This document shows positions 51,953 through 60,109 of a stretch of DNA of 64,000 nucleotides, piece after piece. Below the pieces are notes generated by a model. The model made no database searches, had not been told where the DNA came from, and saw only the letters and a list, made by a program, of their open reading frames with translations. Within the stretch, counting starts at the first letter, position 1; every line of letters starts with the position of its first letter. Source of the stretch: Chitinophagales bacterium (lineage in GTDB: Bacteria; Bacteroidota; Bacteroidia; Chitinophagales; Saprospiraceae); assembly GCA_013298845.1 (NCBI GenBank), contig JAAFJN010000014.1:1-64000 (forward strand), given 5' to 3'. A program made the position numbers and the translations under genes.

Positions 51953-52260
51953 GAGACGTTAGACGGAAGACTTTAGACAAAAAACATTGGATGTGCCCAA
52001 AAAGTGTTGACAAAATGACTTTGAAAACCTTTTTGCCACTCACTGAACCAGTCACTATACCATTCATCACACATCACTCATCTCTCATCACTCCAAAACC
52101 TGCTCGCGCGAAATTGCATTTCGTATGAAACGATCTATGCGGCTGTGCCGCAAGCGTAGCCGTGTTCAGTATATCTTGATGAAAGAACGCCAACGTTAAG
52201 TCTTTTGTCTAAGGTCTTCCGTCTAAAGTCTTTTGTCCAATGTCTTCCGTCTAAGGTCTG
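51953..52260. repeat. Palindromic element with heptanucleotide-repeat arms, third type
   Basis: Left arm: 7-bp units ending AGAC (GTTAGAC, GGAAGAC, TTTAGAC; 51953-51990). Right arm: nine 7-bp units GTCTNNN (52199-52260). The arms are inverted copies over about 28 bp with few mismatches. Between them lies another period-7 tract based on CATCACT (about 52060-52095), and a GCGGC-TGT-GCCGC hairpin (52139-52151). The sequence differs from the elements at 32399 and 36557, but the plan is the same. It fills most of the 473-bp esterase-rpsL spacer. Confidence 0.75.
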
Positions 52261-52292
52261 AATCCCAAAGGTACAAAAAACTCAAAATATTA

Positions 52293-52325
52293 TTTGGATA
52301 ATTCACCAAAATGGATGTACCTTTG
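52293..52325 (+). promoter_or_regulatory. Promoter of the str operon
   Basis: TTTG (52293-52296), 21-bp spacer, TACCTTTG (52318-52325): a full match to the Bacteroidetes consensus. Transcription would start near 52331, about 80 nt before rpsL. A TACCTTTG on the opposite strand (52266-52273) could serve the esterase, but lacks a partner. Confidence 0.7.
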
Positions 52326-52413
52326 CACTCGCTTTTGAGAAAGGTGGGGTTACCCTGTCCCTTTTCAATTGATTATCAAACAGTTAGATAAATTCTTATC
52401 AAGTTAAGCAAGT

Positions 52414-52788
52414 ATGCCAACTATTAATCAACTGGTACGCAAAAGCCGCGAGAAGGTAGAGCTGAAGAGCAAAAGCCGTGCGTTGAGTTCTTGCCCACAA
52501 CGTCGTGGTGTATGTACACGTGTATATACAACTACGCCGAAGAAGCCAAACTCAGCCCTCCGTAAAGTGGCGAAAGTGCGTTTGACCAATTCCATCGAGG
52601 TGATTGCTTACATCCCGGGTGAAGGCCACAACTTACAAGAACACTCCATCGTATTGGTGCGTGGTGGTCGTGTAAAAGACCTTCCGGGTGTACGTTACAC
52701 TATCGTTCGCGGTGCGCTCGACACAGCCGGCGTAAACAACCGCAAAAAGAGCCGTTCTAAATACGGTTCTAAGCGTCCGAAGAAATAA
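52414..52788 (+). CDS. rpsL: 30S ribosomal protein S12
   Basis: The protein has 124 residues with the canonical start [11 protein letters not shown] and the decoding-centre loops T-P-K-K-P-N-S-A and V-K-D-L-P-G-V-R-Y. Both lysines whose replacement gives streptomycin resistance are the wild type. It is the first gene of the rpsL-rpsG-fusA unit, preceded by a good promoter. Confidence 0.98.
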   Translation: MPTINQLVRKSREKVELKSKSRALSSCPQRRGVCTRVYTTTPKKPNSALRKVAKVRLTNSIEVIAYIPGEGHNLQEHSIVLVRGGRVKDLPGVRYTIVRGALDTAGVNNRKKSRSKYGSKRPKK

Positions 52789-52856
52789 TATTTCGATCGG
52801 AATGCGACAAAAGGGCAGTAGGCCCGTTAACTTTTAATTTTTAAAACAGTAAAAAA

Positions 52857-53324
52857 ATGCGTAAGCACAAACCGAAACCTCGAGTATTGGCGCCCGATGC
52901 ACGTTATAGCGACACGATGGTAACTCGTTTCGTAAATAACCTGATGTGGGACGGCAAGAAGAGCGTTGCTTTTGGCATTTTCTACGATGCATTAGACATC
53001 GTAAAAAGCCGCACCAACGAGGACGAGTTGCAAGTGTGGAAAAAAGCACTCAACAACGTAATGCCTCAAGTGGAAGTGCGTAGCCGCCGTATTGGTGGTG
53101 CCACCTTCCAAATCCCCACTGAATTGCCAGCCAACCGTAAAATTGCCATCGGCATGAAATGGTTGATTAAGTACGCCCGCGCCCGTTCCGGCAAAGGCAT
53201 GGCTGAAAAACTGGCAGCAGAGGTCATCGCCGCTTCTAAAGGCGAGGGCAGCGCTGTTAAGAAACGCGAAGATACCCACAAAATGGCCGAAGCAAACCGC
53301 GCGTTTGCCAGCTATCGCGGGTAA
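52857..53324 (+). CDS. rpsG: 30S ribosomal protein S7
   Basis: The protein has 155 residues. It shows the family's pattern: MRKHKPKPR..., then V-R-S-R-R-I-G-G-A-T-F-Q-I-P at the 16S rRNA contact, and the C-terminal KREDTHKMAEANRAFASYR. S7 nucleates assembly of the 30S head. It lies 68 bp after rpsL. Two hairpins in its 3' spacer may end or regulate the transcript before fusA. Confidence 0.98.
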   Translation: MRKHKPKPRVLAPDARYSDTMVTRFVNNLMWDGKKSVAFGIFYDALDIVKSRTNEDELQVWKKALNNVMPQVEVRSRRIGGATFQIPTELPANRKIAIGMKWLIKYARARSGKGMAEKLAAEVIAASKGEGSAVKKREDTHKMAEANRAFASYRG

Positions 53325-53332
53325 TATCCTCC

Positions 53333-53358
53333 TCAGAGTTCGATACCCGATACTCTGA
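53333..53358 (+). promoter_or_regulatory. Hairpin just after the rpsG stop
   Basis: TCAGAGT-TCG-ATACC-CGA-T-ACTCTGA forms a 10-bp stem with one bulge, starting 9 bp after the rpsG stop. It has no T tract, so an mRNA-stability or regulatory role is as likely as termination. Confidence 0.4.
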
Positions 53359-53368
53359 TATTTCGCAG

Positions 53369-53432
53369 CCGTCGAAAATTGTCCGGAAAGTGTGCGCAAG
53401 CACCCTTAACGAGGATGATTTTCGACGGTTTT
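53369..53432 (+). terminator. Long-loop inverted repeat in the rpsG-fusA spacer
   Basis: CCGTCGAAAAT (53369-53379) pairs with ATTTTCGACGG (53418-53428), followed by TTTT. The 38-nt loop is large for an intrinsic terminator. It may reduce read-through so that fusA uses another promoter. The remainder of the 390-bp spacer is AT-rich with no gene and no complete promoter consensus visible. Confidence 0.4.
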
Positions 53433-53714
53433 GCCGTTTAAAGTATTGATCTGTGTTAACTGTTTTTTAAGTTTTACCAAATTTTTAAAATTCAAGAACG
53501 GTTTTTCCAAAATTTTTACTTTATTGGCCCAAATTTAAAACCTCGTAACGATACTTTATTCCTTTTAACCGTATAAATGATCGTTGCACCCCCAAGAAAC
53601 TTTACCGCGCCGAAATTTGTTGTTTAATAGTGTTTTCTCACTACCCGCACATTTTTCCAACGGTAACCGAAAATAACATCATTTTATCATTAATTTACTC
53701 ATCACATTTACACA

Positions 53715-55850
53715 ATGGCAAAGGATCTCAGGTTTACCCGCAATATCGGTATTGCCGCTCACATTGACGCAGGTAAAACGACTACAACAGAACGCGTTCT
53801 GTACTACACGGGTGTAAACCACAAAATCGGTGAGGTTCACGAAGGCGCCGCTACCATGGACTGGATGGAGCAGGAGCAAGAGCGTGGTATCACTATCACT
53901 TCAGCCGCTACCAAATGCCAATGGAAGGTAGCCGAGCAGAGTTATGACTTCAATATTATCGATACGCCAGGCCACGTTGACTTTACCGTGGAGGTAAACC
54001 GCTCTTTGCGCGTTTTGGACGGATTGGTATTCCTTTTCTCCGCTGTTGATGGTGTAGAACCACAGTCAGAAACCAACTGGCGCCTGGCTGATAACTATAA
54101 AGTGCCTCGTATCGCGTTCATCAACAAGATGGACCGTGCCGGTTCCGATTTCTTCATGTGCGTATCGGACATGAAAGCGAAATTGGGTGCAAACGCTATT
54201 CCATTGCAAGTGCCCATCGGCAACGAGCATAACTTCATGGGTGTTGTTGACCTCGTGAGCAACGAAGCCATCGTTTGGAACGAGCACGATCAGGGCATGA
54301 CTTATAAAGTTATTGACATCCCGGAAGACATCGCTGAAACGGTGAAAGAATACCGCAAAAAATTGGTGGAACAAGTAGCCGAGTACGACGACGCCCTCCT
54401 CGAGAAGTTCTTCGACGACCCGGATAGCATCACCATCGACGAAATGCGCGCCGCTATCCGCTCTGCCGTTTGCGACATGAAAATGACGCCGGTAATGTGT
54501 GGTTCTGCGTTCAAAAACAAAGGTGTTCAGGCTTGCCTCGACGCGGTTTGTTATTACCTCCCTTCTCCGCTGGATATCGAAGCCGTTAAAGGTATCAACC
54601 CGGACACCGAGCAGGAAGTTAGCCGCAAACCATCCGTTGACGAACCATTTACCGCTTTGGCGTTCAAAATCGCAACGGACCCATTCGTAGGTCGCTTGTG
54701 CTTTATCCGCGTTTATTCCGGTAAACTCGATGCTGGTTCTTACGTTTACAACGCTCGTACGGGCGATAAAGAACGGATCAGCCGCTTGTACCAAATGCAC
54801 GCGAACAAACAAAACCCGATTGACTCCGTAGAAGCAGGTGATATCTGCGCGGCAGTTGGTTTTAAAGATATCCGTACCGGTGATACCCTCTGCGAAGTAG
54901 GTAAACCCATCGTACTCGAATCAATGGTATTCCCTGAGCCGGTAATTGGTCTCGCTATCGAACCAAAAACCCAAAAAGACCTTGATAAATTGGGTATGGC
55001 CCTCAACAAACTCGCCGAAGAAGATCCAACCTTCCGCGTGCGTTTCGACGAGGATACCAACCAAACCGTTATCAGTGGTATGGGTGAATTGCACCTCGAA
55101 ATCATCGTTGACCGTTTGCGTCGCGAGTTTAAGGTGGAATGTAACCAGGGTGCTCCTCAGGTAAACTACAAAGAGGCGTTGACGACTACCGTAGAACACC
55201 GCGAACGTTTGAAAAAACAATCGGGTGGTTCGGGTCTCTTCGCTGATATGGAATTCACCCTCGGCCCAGCCGACGAAGAGTTCCTCAACAGCGACGACTT
55301 CAAGAGCGGCAAGAAAAAATTGCAGTTCGAGTGGGCTATCGTGGGTGGTGCAATTGATAAAAACTACATCAAGCCAATCACCGACGGTTTCACCCAAATG
55401 ATGAGCAACGGTATCTTGGCAGGTTACAACATTGATTCGATGAAAGTGCGCGTAACCGACGGTGGTATGCACGCAGTTGACTCGAAGCCAATCGCCTTCG
55501 AATTGTGCGCTAAAGAAGGTTTCCGCGAAGCCGCTCCTAAGTGCAAACCGAAGTTGATGGAACCCATCATGAAACTCGAAATCGTAACCCCCGAAGAATA
55601 CGTGGGTTCGGTCATCGGTGACTTGAACCGTCGTCGTGGTCTTCCGAAAGGACAGGAAACCCGTATGGGTGGCGCAGTTGCCGTTCAGGCAGAAGTTCCT
55701 TTGGCCGAAATGTTTGGTTATGTAACACAGTTGCGTACCCTTACTTCAGGTCGTGCCGCTTCTACTATGGAGTTCTCACACTACTTTGAAGCACCAGACG
55801 GTATCGCAAAGGCAGTTATTGAGAAAGCCAAAGGCGCCGTAAAAGCGTAA
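53715..55850 (+). CDS. fusA: Elongation factor G
   Basis: The protein has 711 residues. GTPase motifs are G1 [10 protein letters not shown]2/RGIT ([13 protein letters not shown]), G3 D-T-P-G-H-V-D-F and G4 N-K-M-D. Domains II-V follow at normal length, ending in the [21 protein letters not shown] region. It translocates tRNA and mRNA on the ribosome. Strong codon bias (GGT, CGT, CCA) marks high expression. A perfect intrinsic terminator stands 90 bp downstream, so neither tuf nor rpsJ is in the same transcription unit. Confidence 0.98.
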   Translation: MAKDLRFTRNIGIAAHIDAGKTTTTERVLYYTGVNHKIGEVHEGAATMDWMEQEQERGITITSAATKCQWKVAEQSYDFNIIDTPGHVDFTVEVNRSLRVLDGLVFLFSAVDGVEPQSETNWRLADNYKVPRIAFINKMDRAGSDFFMCVSDMKAKLGANAIPLQVPIGNEHNFMGVVDLVSNEAIVWNEHDQGMTYKVIDIPEDIAETVKEYRKKLVEQVAEYDDALLEKFFDDPDSITIDEMRAAIRSAVCDMKMTPVMCGSAFKNKGVQACLDAVCYYLPSPLDIEAVKGINPDTEQEVSRKPSVDEPFTALAFKIATDPFVGRLCFIRVYSGKLDAGSYVYNARTGDKERISRLYQMHANKQNPIDSVEAGDICAAVGFKDIRTGDTLCEVGKPIVLESMVFPEPVIGLAIEPKTQKDLDKLGMALNKLAEEDPTFRVRFDEDTNQTVISGMGELHLEIIVDRLRREFKVECNQGAPQVNYKEALTTTVEHRERLKKQSGGSGLFADMEFTLGPADEEFLNSDDFKSGKKKLQFEWAIVGGAIDKNYIKPITDGFTQMMSNGILAGYNIDSMKVRVTDGGMHAVDSKPIAFELCAKEGFREAAPKCKPKLMEPIMKLEIVTPEEYVGSVIGDLNRRRGLPKGQETRMGGAVAVQAEVPLAEMFGYVTQLRTLTSGRAASTMEFSHYFEAPDGIAKAVIEKAKGAVKA

Positions 55851-55869
55851 TCATACTTCGCCTCGCGAC

Positions 55870-55915
55870 AGGTCTTGTCCGCAAAACCTAGTAGCAGCGC
55901 TCAGTATAAAGTTAA
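55870..55915. repeat. Second copy of the AGGTTTTG/CAAAACCT-GCTCAGTATAAA element
   Basis: AGGTCTTG (55870-55877) and CAAAACCT (55882-55889) form a short hairpin with one mismatch. GCTCAGTATAAA (55899-55910) and GTTAAC follow. The order and sequence parallel 29108-29187, where the hairpin loop is longer. Confidence 0.5.
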
Positions 55916-55942
55916 CGAATTTTGTTAACCGGCAAATAATTA

Positions 55943-55976
55943 GCCGCTTCGGATGCATTTCCGAAGCGGCTTTTTT
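55943..55976 (+). terminator. Intrinsic terminator after fusA
   Basis: A perfect 11-bp stem, GCCGCTTCGGA / TCCGAAGCGGC, with a 6-nt loop, followed by six T. Confidence 0.9.
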
Positions 55977-56102
55977 ATTGGTTGAACACAACACGCCGGA
56001 ACAAAGTTATTTAGCAAGATTGTAAAATATAGATTTTCGGCCTATCAAGATACATGAATTGGTGTTGCCAGAATAAATCCGACAACACCAATTCAAAACA
56101 GA

Positions 56103-57182
56103 TTACAAACCCGTTTTAATCACTTTTATACTTTTTACCTCCGTTGATGATACCATTTTCACCATGTAAGCACCATTGGGCAATGCTTGTGTGTCGATGG
56201 AAGTATTGGCATCGGTAATTGTTTTTTCGATCCATAACCGGCCGGACAAGTCCATAATTTGTACCTGCACGGGTTCGCCATTTGTGATATCCAATTCTAA
56301 TTCAGCATTGAATGGATTAGGATATACACTAGTCCGAGGCGTCTTGGCAGCAACTGCTTTGGGCATCCCCATCTTTGGGGGAGTGCACTTGGCGACATAA
56401 ACCGTGTAACCTGGTTTAACATCACTTGCCTGAAAAACAGCCTCGCCACTAACATTGGAAAACACCTTAAATTTGGCATAACTCATTAATGAATTGTTTT
56501 CGCATGAAACCAATTGGACACTGTATCCGCTTTCACCAACATTACAACCTTGGGGACCTCCGTCCGAAAGACTTGCCAGGAACCCTGCATCCTCCTCATC
56601 GGTATCAAAGTGCACTTCATTTAGGCTAAGTTGACCGCTAGGGAAAGAAATTTGGAACTCCGTGAACTGGTCTGTATTATCCTTAACTACTTTGCAGTGA
56701 CTATTGCATTGGGTTAAAATTACTTCATAGTTCGAAGGAACATACGGTTTGTTAGTAGGTTGGAAAGTATTAATCACAATTTCTATCACAAAATCAGTTC
56801 TTTGAACAATCGTAGAAGATTCATTTCCACTGTAGTCACCGCCAGTATCAGCAGGTGTCACTTCAATACGGTAATCTGTGTTCCCCTCCAGGTTATCGTT
56901 AGTGATATTTAGGTTATTGGTGTATTTGGTTTGAACCAACGTATTGGCTGGCAACTCATATGCTCGTACCCGATAAGATACTGCACCCGACACCGCATCC
57001 CACTGGGTAGAGATGGTCGTAGAGTTAAAATTGGTTACAATAAGATTTTGAGGGGCTGGCAGAGAAACTAAAATTTCACTTTTGCTATCTACAACCCCAT
57101 GATTACTTCCAGTAGCGTTGACACCGAAGGCACTAATGAGAAGCAGGATAAAAATGAAAACATACTTGTGCTTTTTTTCCAT
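56103..57182 (-). CDS. T9SS type A cargo protein with fibronectin type III domain
   Basis: The protein has 359 residues from the ATG at 57182, where a signal peptide begins (MEKKHKYVFIFILLLISAFGV). An Fn3 domain follows at about 40-125 (LPAPQNLIVTNFNSTTISTQWDAVSGAVSYRVR... NTDYRIEVTPAD). A cysteine-containing middle part has no known fold. The C-terminal sorting domain is type A (TSVYPNPFNAELEL, then QIMDLSGRLW, GAYMVKM and a final KSIKVIKTG). It is predicted to be released to, or anchored at, the cell surface by T9SS. It is divergent from the 480-residue helical protein, mirroring 7434-11912. Confidence 0.87.
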   Translation of the reverse strand: MEKKHKYVFIFILLLISAFGVNATGSNHGVVDSKSEILVSLPAPQNLIVTNFNSTTISTQWDAVSGAVSYRVRAYELPANTLVQTKYTNNLNITNDNLEGNTDYRIEVTPADTGGDYSGNESSTIVQRTDFVIEIVINTFQPTNKPYVPSNYEVILTQCNSHCKVVKDNTDQFTEFQISFPSGQLSLNEVHFDTDEEDAGFLASLSDGGPQGCNVGESGYSVQLVSCENNSLMSYAKFKVFSNVSGEAVFQASDVKPGYTVYVAKCTPPKMGMPKAVAAKTPRTSVYPNPFNAELELDITNGEPVQVQIMDLSGRLWIEKTITDANTSIDTQALPNGAYMVKMVSSTEVKSIKVIKTGL

Positions 57183-57208
57183 AATACAGTTGATAAGTTT
57201 TAAAAAAA

Positions 57209-57240
57209 ATTGCGTAGGCTGCATCATCAACCTACCTTTG
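57209..57240 (+). promoter_or_regulatory. Promoter-like sequence upstream of the second helical-protein gene
   Basis: ATTG (57209-57212; three of four bases of TTTG), 20-bp spacer, TACCTTTG (57233-57240). It would give a 5' leader of about 140 nt. On the other strand TACCTTTA (57321-57328) is one base off the -7 consensus and could serve the T9SS gene. Confidence 0.4.
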
Positions 57241-57384
57241 CTCACCTTTTTAGTCGTTAGTACGTTTTATTGGTTGAAATACGTTCCATACATTACGAAT
57301 TCTTAGTGATATTTATAGGGTAAAGGTAGGCCACTCTTCGACCCTGAAAAATTACATTTTTAGTGACTTTTACTCAACTCCAGA

Positions 57385-58827
57385 ATGTCTAATACCCAAC
57401 TTATTGACTTACTAAAGTCCATCCCGCATGAATGGTTAAACGAAGCAGATATGTACCTGCAATCCAGATTTCACAATCGTGGGCAACGCTACCACGACAT
57501 CTGCGCGTTGTTTAAACTATTAAAACCGTATCACCCGGATTTTGAACACCCGACACTGGAACGGTCAATGGTGTACGCACATCTTTTCCCTGGACAAAAG
57601 ATCATCAAAGGAAAATTAGAAAAGGTAATTTCCGACACGTTGGGGTTGGTGCGTTCATTTTTATTACATCAGCACTACAACCGTCCCGAAAATAATTTTC
57701 AACACACTATAGATTGGGCGCAGGTATTAAAAACATTGGGCAAAACGGATAAATACGAACATTTTATGGAGAAATCCAAACAAGATCTTTTTAAGGAAGA
57801 TAATCTTTCCAACAAATACTTTTTACAAAAACTCCAATTTGAATACGAAATTTTGAGTTGGCGTAATGTTAATAACACAACCAAAGGAGACATCAATCTG
57901 ATGAATACCTTTTCGGCTTTGTTAAACTACTACGAAGTAACAAGGCTGGAGTTATCAAATTTACTACTGATTCAGCAAAAGTTGACCACTGTTGATCTCA
58001 CAGATAATGTCTTGATGGTCCTTCAACAACCACTATTAATTCCTAAAGAGGATAATATTATTGTTGAAGTGTCCGCCCAAATCAACCAATTGCTTCAAAA
58101 TGAACAACCATCGTTGGATGATTTTCACGCTTTAATGCACCTCCTACTCATACATGAAAATACAATATCCCCCCCCACCCTCCGCGACTATTACACTTAT
58201 TTAAGGAACATATGCTCACTATTAATTAACAAAGGTAATGCATCAATGATTCCGGTTTTGCACCAACTACACCGCGATAACCTCAGCAGGGGCTATTTGA
58301 CCATTAATGACAAAATACACGTTTCGACCTTTTCCAACATTAACCGCGTTGCTTTATTCGTGGGCAACGTTGATTGGGCCAGTGAATTTGTGGAAGAATA
58401 CAAAGATCGTTTGTTTGGCGATCAAAACCTAAACGATTATTATATGTTAAACAAAGCGCTTTGTCTTTTTGCGCGGAAAGAATTTGAAGAAGCACTATCG
58501 CTGCTACCCCATACTTTGAACAATTTTGTGAATCACCTGCTGGCACGCCGGATCGAAATCATGTGTTATTACGAAATCCGTTCCGAAATTCTGTTGAGCA
58601 AGTTAGATGCCTTTAAAGTGTACGTGTGGCGCGCTTCCAACAAATCGCTGTCGCCCGCCATGCAAGACGCCAATAAGTCTTTTGTTAACTTGTTGTATCA
58701 ACTCATCACCACCCAGCCGGGTGATAATTCCAAGTTAAAAAGGTTACTCAGCAAACTGGAAAACCCCAAAGACATTGCCGAATACAGTTGGCTTTCGGCC
58801 AAAATTACGGCCTTAATGAAAAAATAA
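57385..58827 (+). CDS. Uncharacterised ~480-residue helical protein with SxxHNR motif (paralogue of 10482-11912)
   Basis: The protein has 480 residues with no signal peptide and no membrane span. It is highly alpha-helical and leucine-rich, with solenoid-like repeats in the second half (YYMLNKALCLFARKEFEEALSLL). Segments matching the paralogue are QSRFHNRGQRYHDI, LGLVRSFLLHQHYN, DWASEFVEEY and the closing EYSWLSAKI. No known family recognised. Identity to the paralogue looks low, but the order and spacing of these segments are conserved, so homology is likely. Being beside a T9SS cargo gene in both loci suggests a shared process, not yet known. Confidence 0.75.
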   Translation: MSNTQLIDLLKSIPHEWLNEADMYLQSRFHNRGQRYHDICALFKLLKPYHPDFEHPTLERSMVYAHLFPGQKIIKGKLEKVISDTLGLVRSFLLHQHYNRPENNFQHTIDWAQVLKTLGKTDKYEHFMEKSKQDLFKEDNLSNKYFLQKLQFEYEILSWRNVNNTTKGDINLMNTFSALLNYYEVTRLELSNLLLIQQKLTTVDLTDNVLMVLQQPLLIPKEDNIIVEVSAQINQLLQNEQPSLDDFHALMHLLLIHENTISPPTLRDYYTYLRNICSLLINKGNASMIPVLHQLHRDNLSRGYLTINDKIHVSTFSNINRVALFVGNVDWASEFVEEYKDRLFGDQNLNDYYMLNKALCLFARKEFEEALSLLPHTLNNFVNHLLARRIEIMCYYEIRSEILLSKLDAFKVYVWRASNKSLSPAMQDANKSFVNLLYQLITTQPGDNSKLKRLLSKLENPKDIAEYSWLSAKITALMKK

Positions 58828-58829
58828 AA

Positions 58830-58861
58830 GACGCGTGCATGATGATGACCACGCACACGTC
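58830..58861. terminator. Hairpin between convergent genes (candidate bidirectional terminator)
   Basis: GACGCGTGCATG (58830-58841) pairs with CACGCACACGTC (58850-58861) with two mismatches, directly between two converging stops. Confidence 0.5.
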
Positions 58862-58885
58862 CCATTTCATTTAACAAGAAAACGA

Positions 58886-59320
58886 TTAGTCGCAATCGTT
58901 AAAAGAGTACGTGCAGTTGGTCGGGTCGGCAGTAAACCATCCTTTGGTTCCGGGCTGCATCACAACAGAATAAGTAGAAGTAAATCCGGGTATTCCGATG
59001 GTTACTGTAATTGCAAAATTGTTGTTATTGATTACAGTGTACGTTTGCGCCGGGTTACCACCTACCCAACTGAAAGAGGTTTGGGTATTGGCAGTGCCGC
59101 TGGTGGCATAACAGCCTTTACAAAACGGAAACGCGGTGCCCCAGTTGCCACACAACGTTACGGCAGCACCACCCGCCGACAGGTTAACCACGCAAGGACC
59201 ACGCTCGGTTACCTCGTTGTTACTGGTTTGCGCGTCAGTTGGTTCAACAACTTTTTCGCAGTTCATGAAGAAGAGTGTGCTGAGCACCAGAACAGAACAA
59301 AAATAAAGTACTTGTTTCAT
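58886..59320 (-). CDS. Small cysteine-rich lipoprotein
   Basis: The protein has 144 residues. It has a type II signal peptide, with F-M-N-C as the lipobox (lipid anchor Cys21). The mature part has six further cysteines, including C-K-G-C, and a beta-rich stretch (TYTVINNNNFAITVTIGIPGFTSTYSVVMQPG). No family recognised. It converges on the helical-protein gene. The 238 bp between its start and the Lrp gene hold no gene. Confidence 0.7.
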   Translation of the reverse strand: MKQVLYFCSVLVLSTLFFMNCEKVVEPTDAQTSNNEVTERGPCVVNLSAGGAAVTLCGNWGTAFPFCKGCYATSGTANTQTSFSWVGGNPAQTYTVINNNNFAITVTIGIPGFTSTYSVVMQPGTKGWFTADPTNCTYSFNDCD

Positions 59321-59558
59321 CGAAAGAAAAAATTAAGAAGTGAATTAATAACGACGCAAAAGTCAGGCGATATACCATCCCCAACAATAACAAATTTCCC
59401 CAAACTTACTACTCTAAAACACCCAATAAATACGCTCTTGGGGGCCTTTAATTAATAAAATAGCCTTCTTTTTGAGCATTGAGCCAAATTTCTGAACACC
59501 ATTCGTTACAATTATTCCTTCGTTTACCGTTTTCTTTCGTGGATCATTTTTTATTTCA

Positions 59559-60014
59559 TTACCCCTCTACCAAATTTACCGGCCGATTAATACTCTCTTC
59601 CAGCGCAATAAAGGTTTCCGTTCGTTGGATACCGTTAATTTTCTGAATTTTATCGTGCAGAATATCGCGCAGATGGTTGGTATCTTTGCAGCGGATTTTG
59701 ATAAAAACGCTGTACAAGCCGGTCGTATAATGCGCTTCCACAATTTCGGGAATGCTTTGTAATTGTCGGGCAACTTCGTCGTACAACGAACTTTTGTCGA
59801 GATAAATGCCCAAAAACGCAGTAATATCGTACCCCAACTTGTGGTAATCAAGTATTAAAGTGGCACCCTTTACCAAGCCCATCTTTTCTAACTTACTCAT
59901 CCGCACGTGAATGGTACCACTCGACACGTACAGTTGCTTCGCTAACTCCGTGTAAGGGATATTGCTGTTTTCGACTAATTTTGCGAGAATTTGGCGATCT
60001 AATTGGTCAATCAT
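59559..60014 (-). CDS. Lrp/AsnC-family transcriptional regulator
   Basis: The protein has 151 residues. The N-terminal winged HTH (LDRQILAKLVENSNIPYTELAKQLYVSSGTIHVRMSKLEKMGLV) is followed by the RAM/ligand-binding ferredoxin-like domain (ITAFLGIYLD... EAHYTTGLYSVFIKIRCKD). Regulators of this family sense amino acids. The target genes are unknown; it is divergent from the S41 protease gene with 95 bp between. Confidence 0.93.
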   Translation of the reverse strand: MIDQLDRQILAKLVENSNIPYTELAKQLYVSSGTIHVRMSKLEKMGLVKGATLILDYHKLGYDITAFLGIYLDKSSLYDEVARQLQSIPEIVEAHYTTGLYSVFIKIRCKDTNHLRDILHDKIQKINGIQRTETFIALEESINRPVNLVEG

Positions 60015-60042
60015 ATGTTTACTTTGTTAGCCTTTAAAAAAG

Positions 60043-60050
60043 CAAAATTA
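60043..60050 (-). promoter_or_regulatory. -7 promoter-like element TAATTTTG before the Lrp gene
   Basis: A minus-strand match to TAnnTTTG, 29 bp before the ATG at 60014. The TTTG at the usual distance is missing. Confidence 0.35.
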
Positions 60051-60109
60051 GAAGAACATTATCAAATTCGTAAGAACACATCAAAAAAATTAAAAAAACG
60101 GCAAAATAT

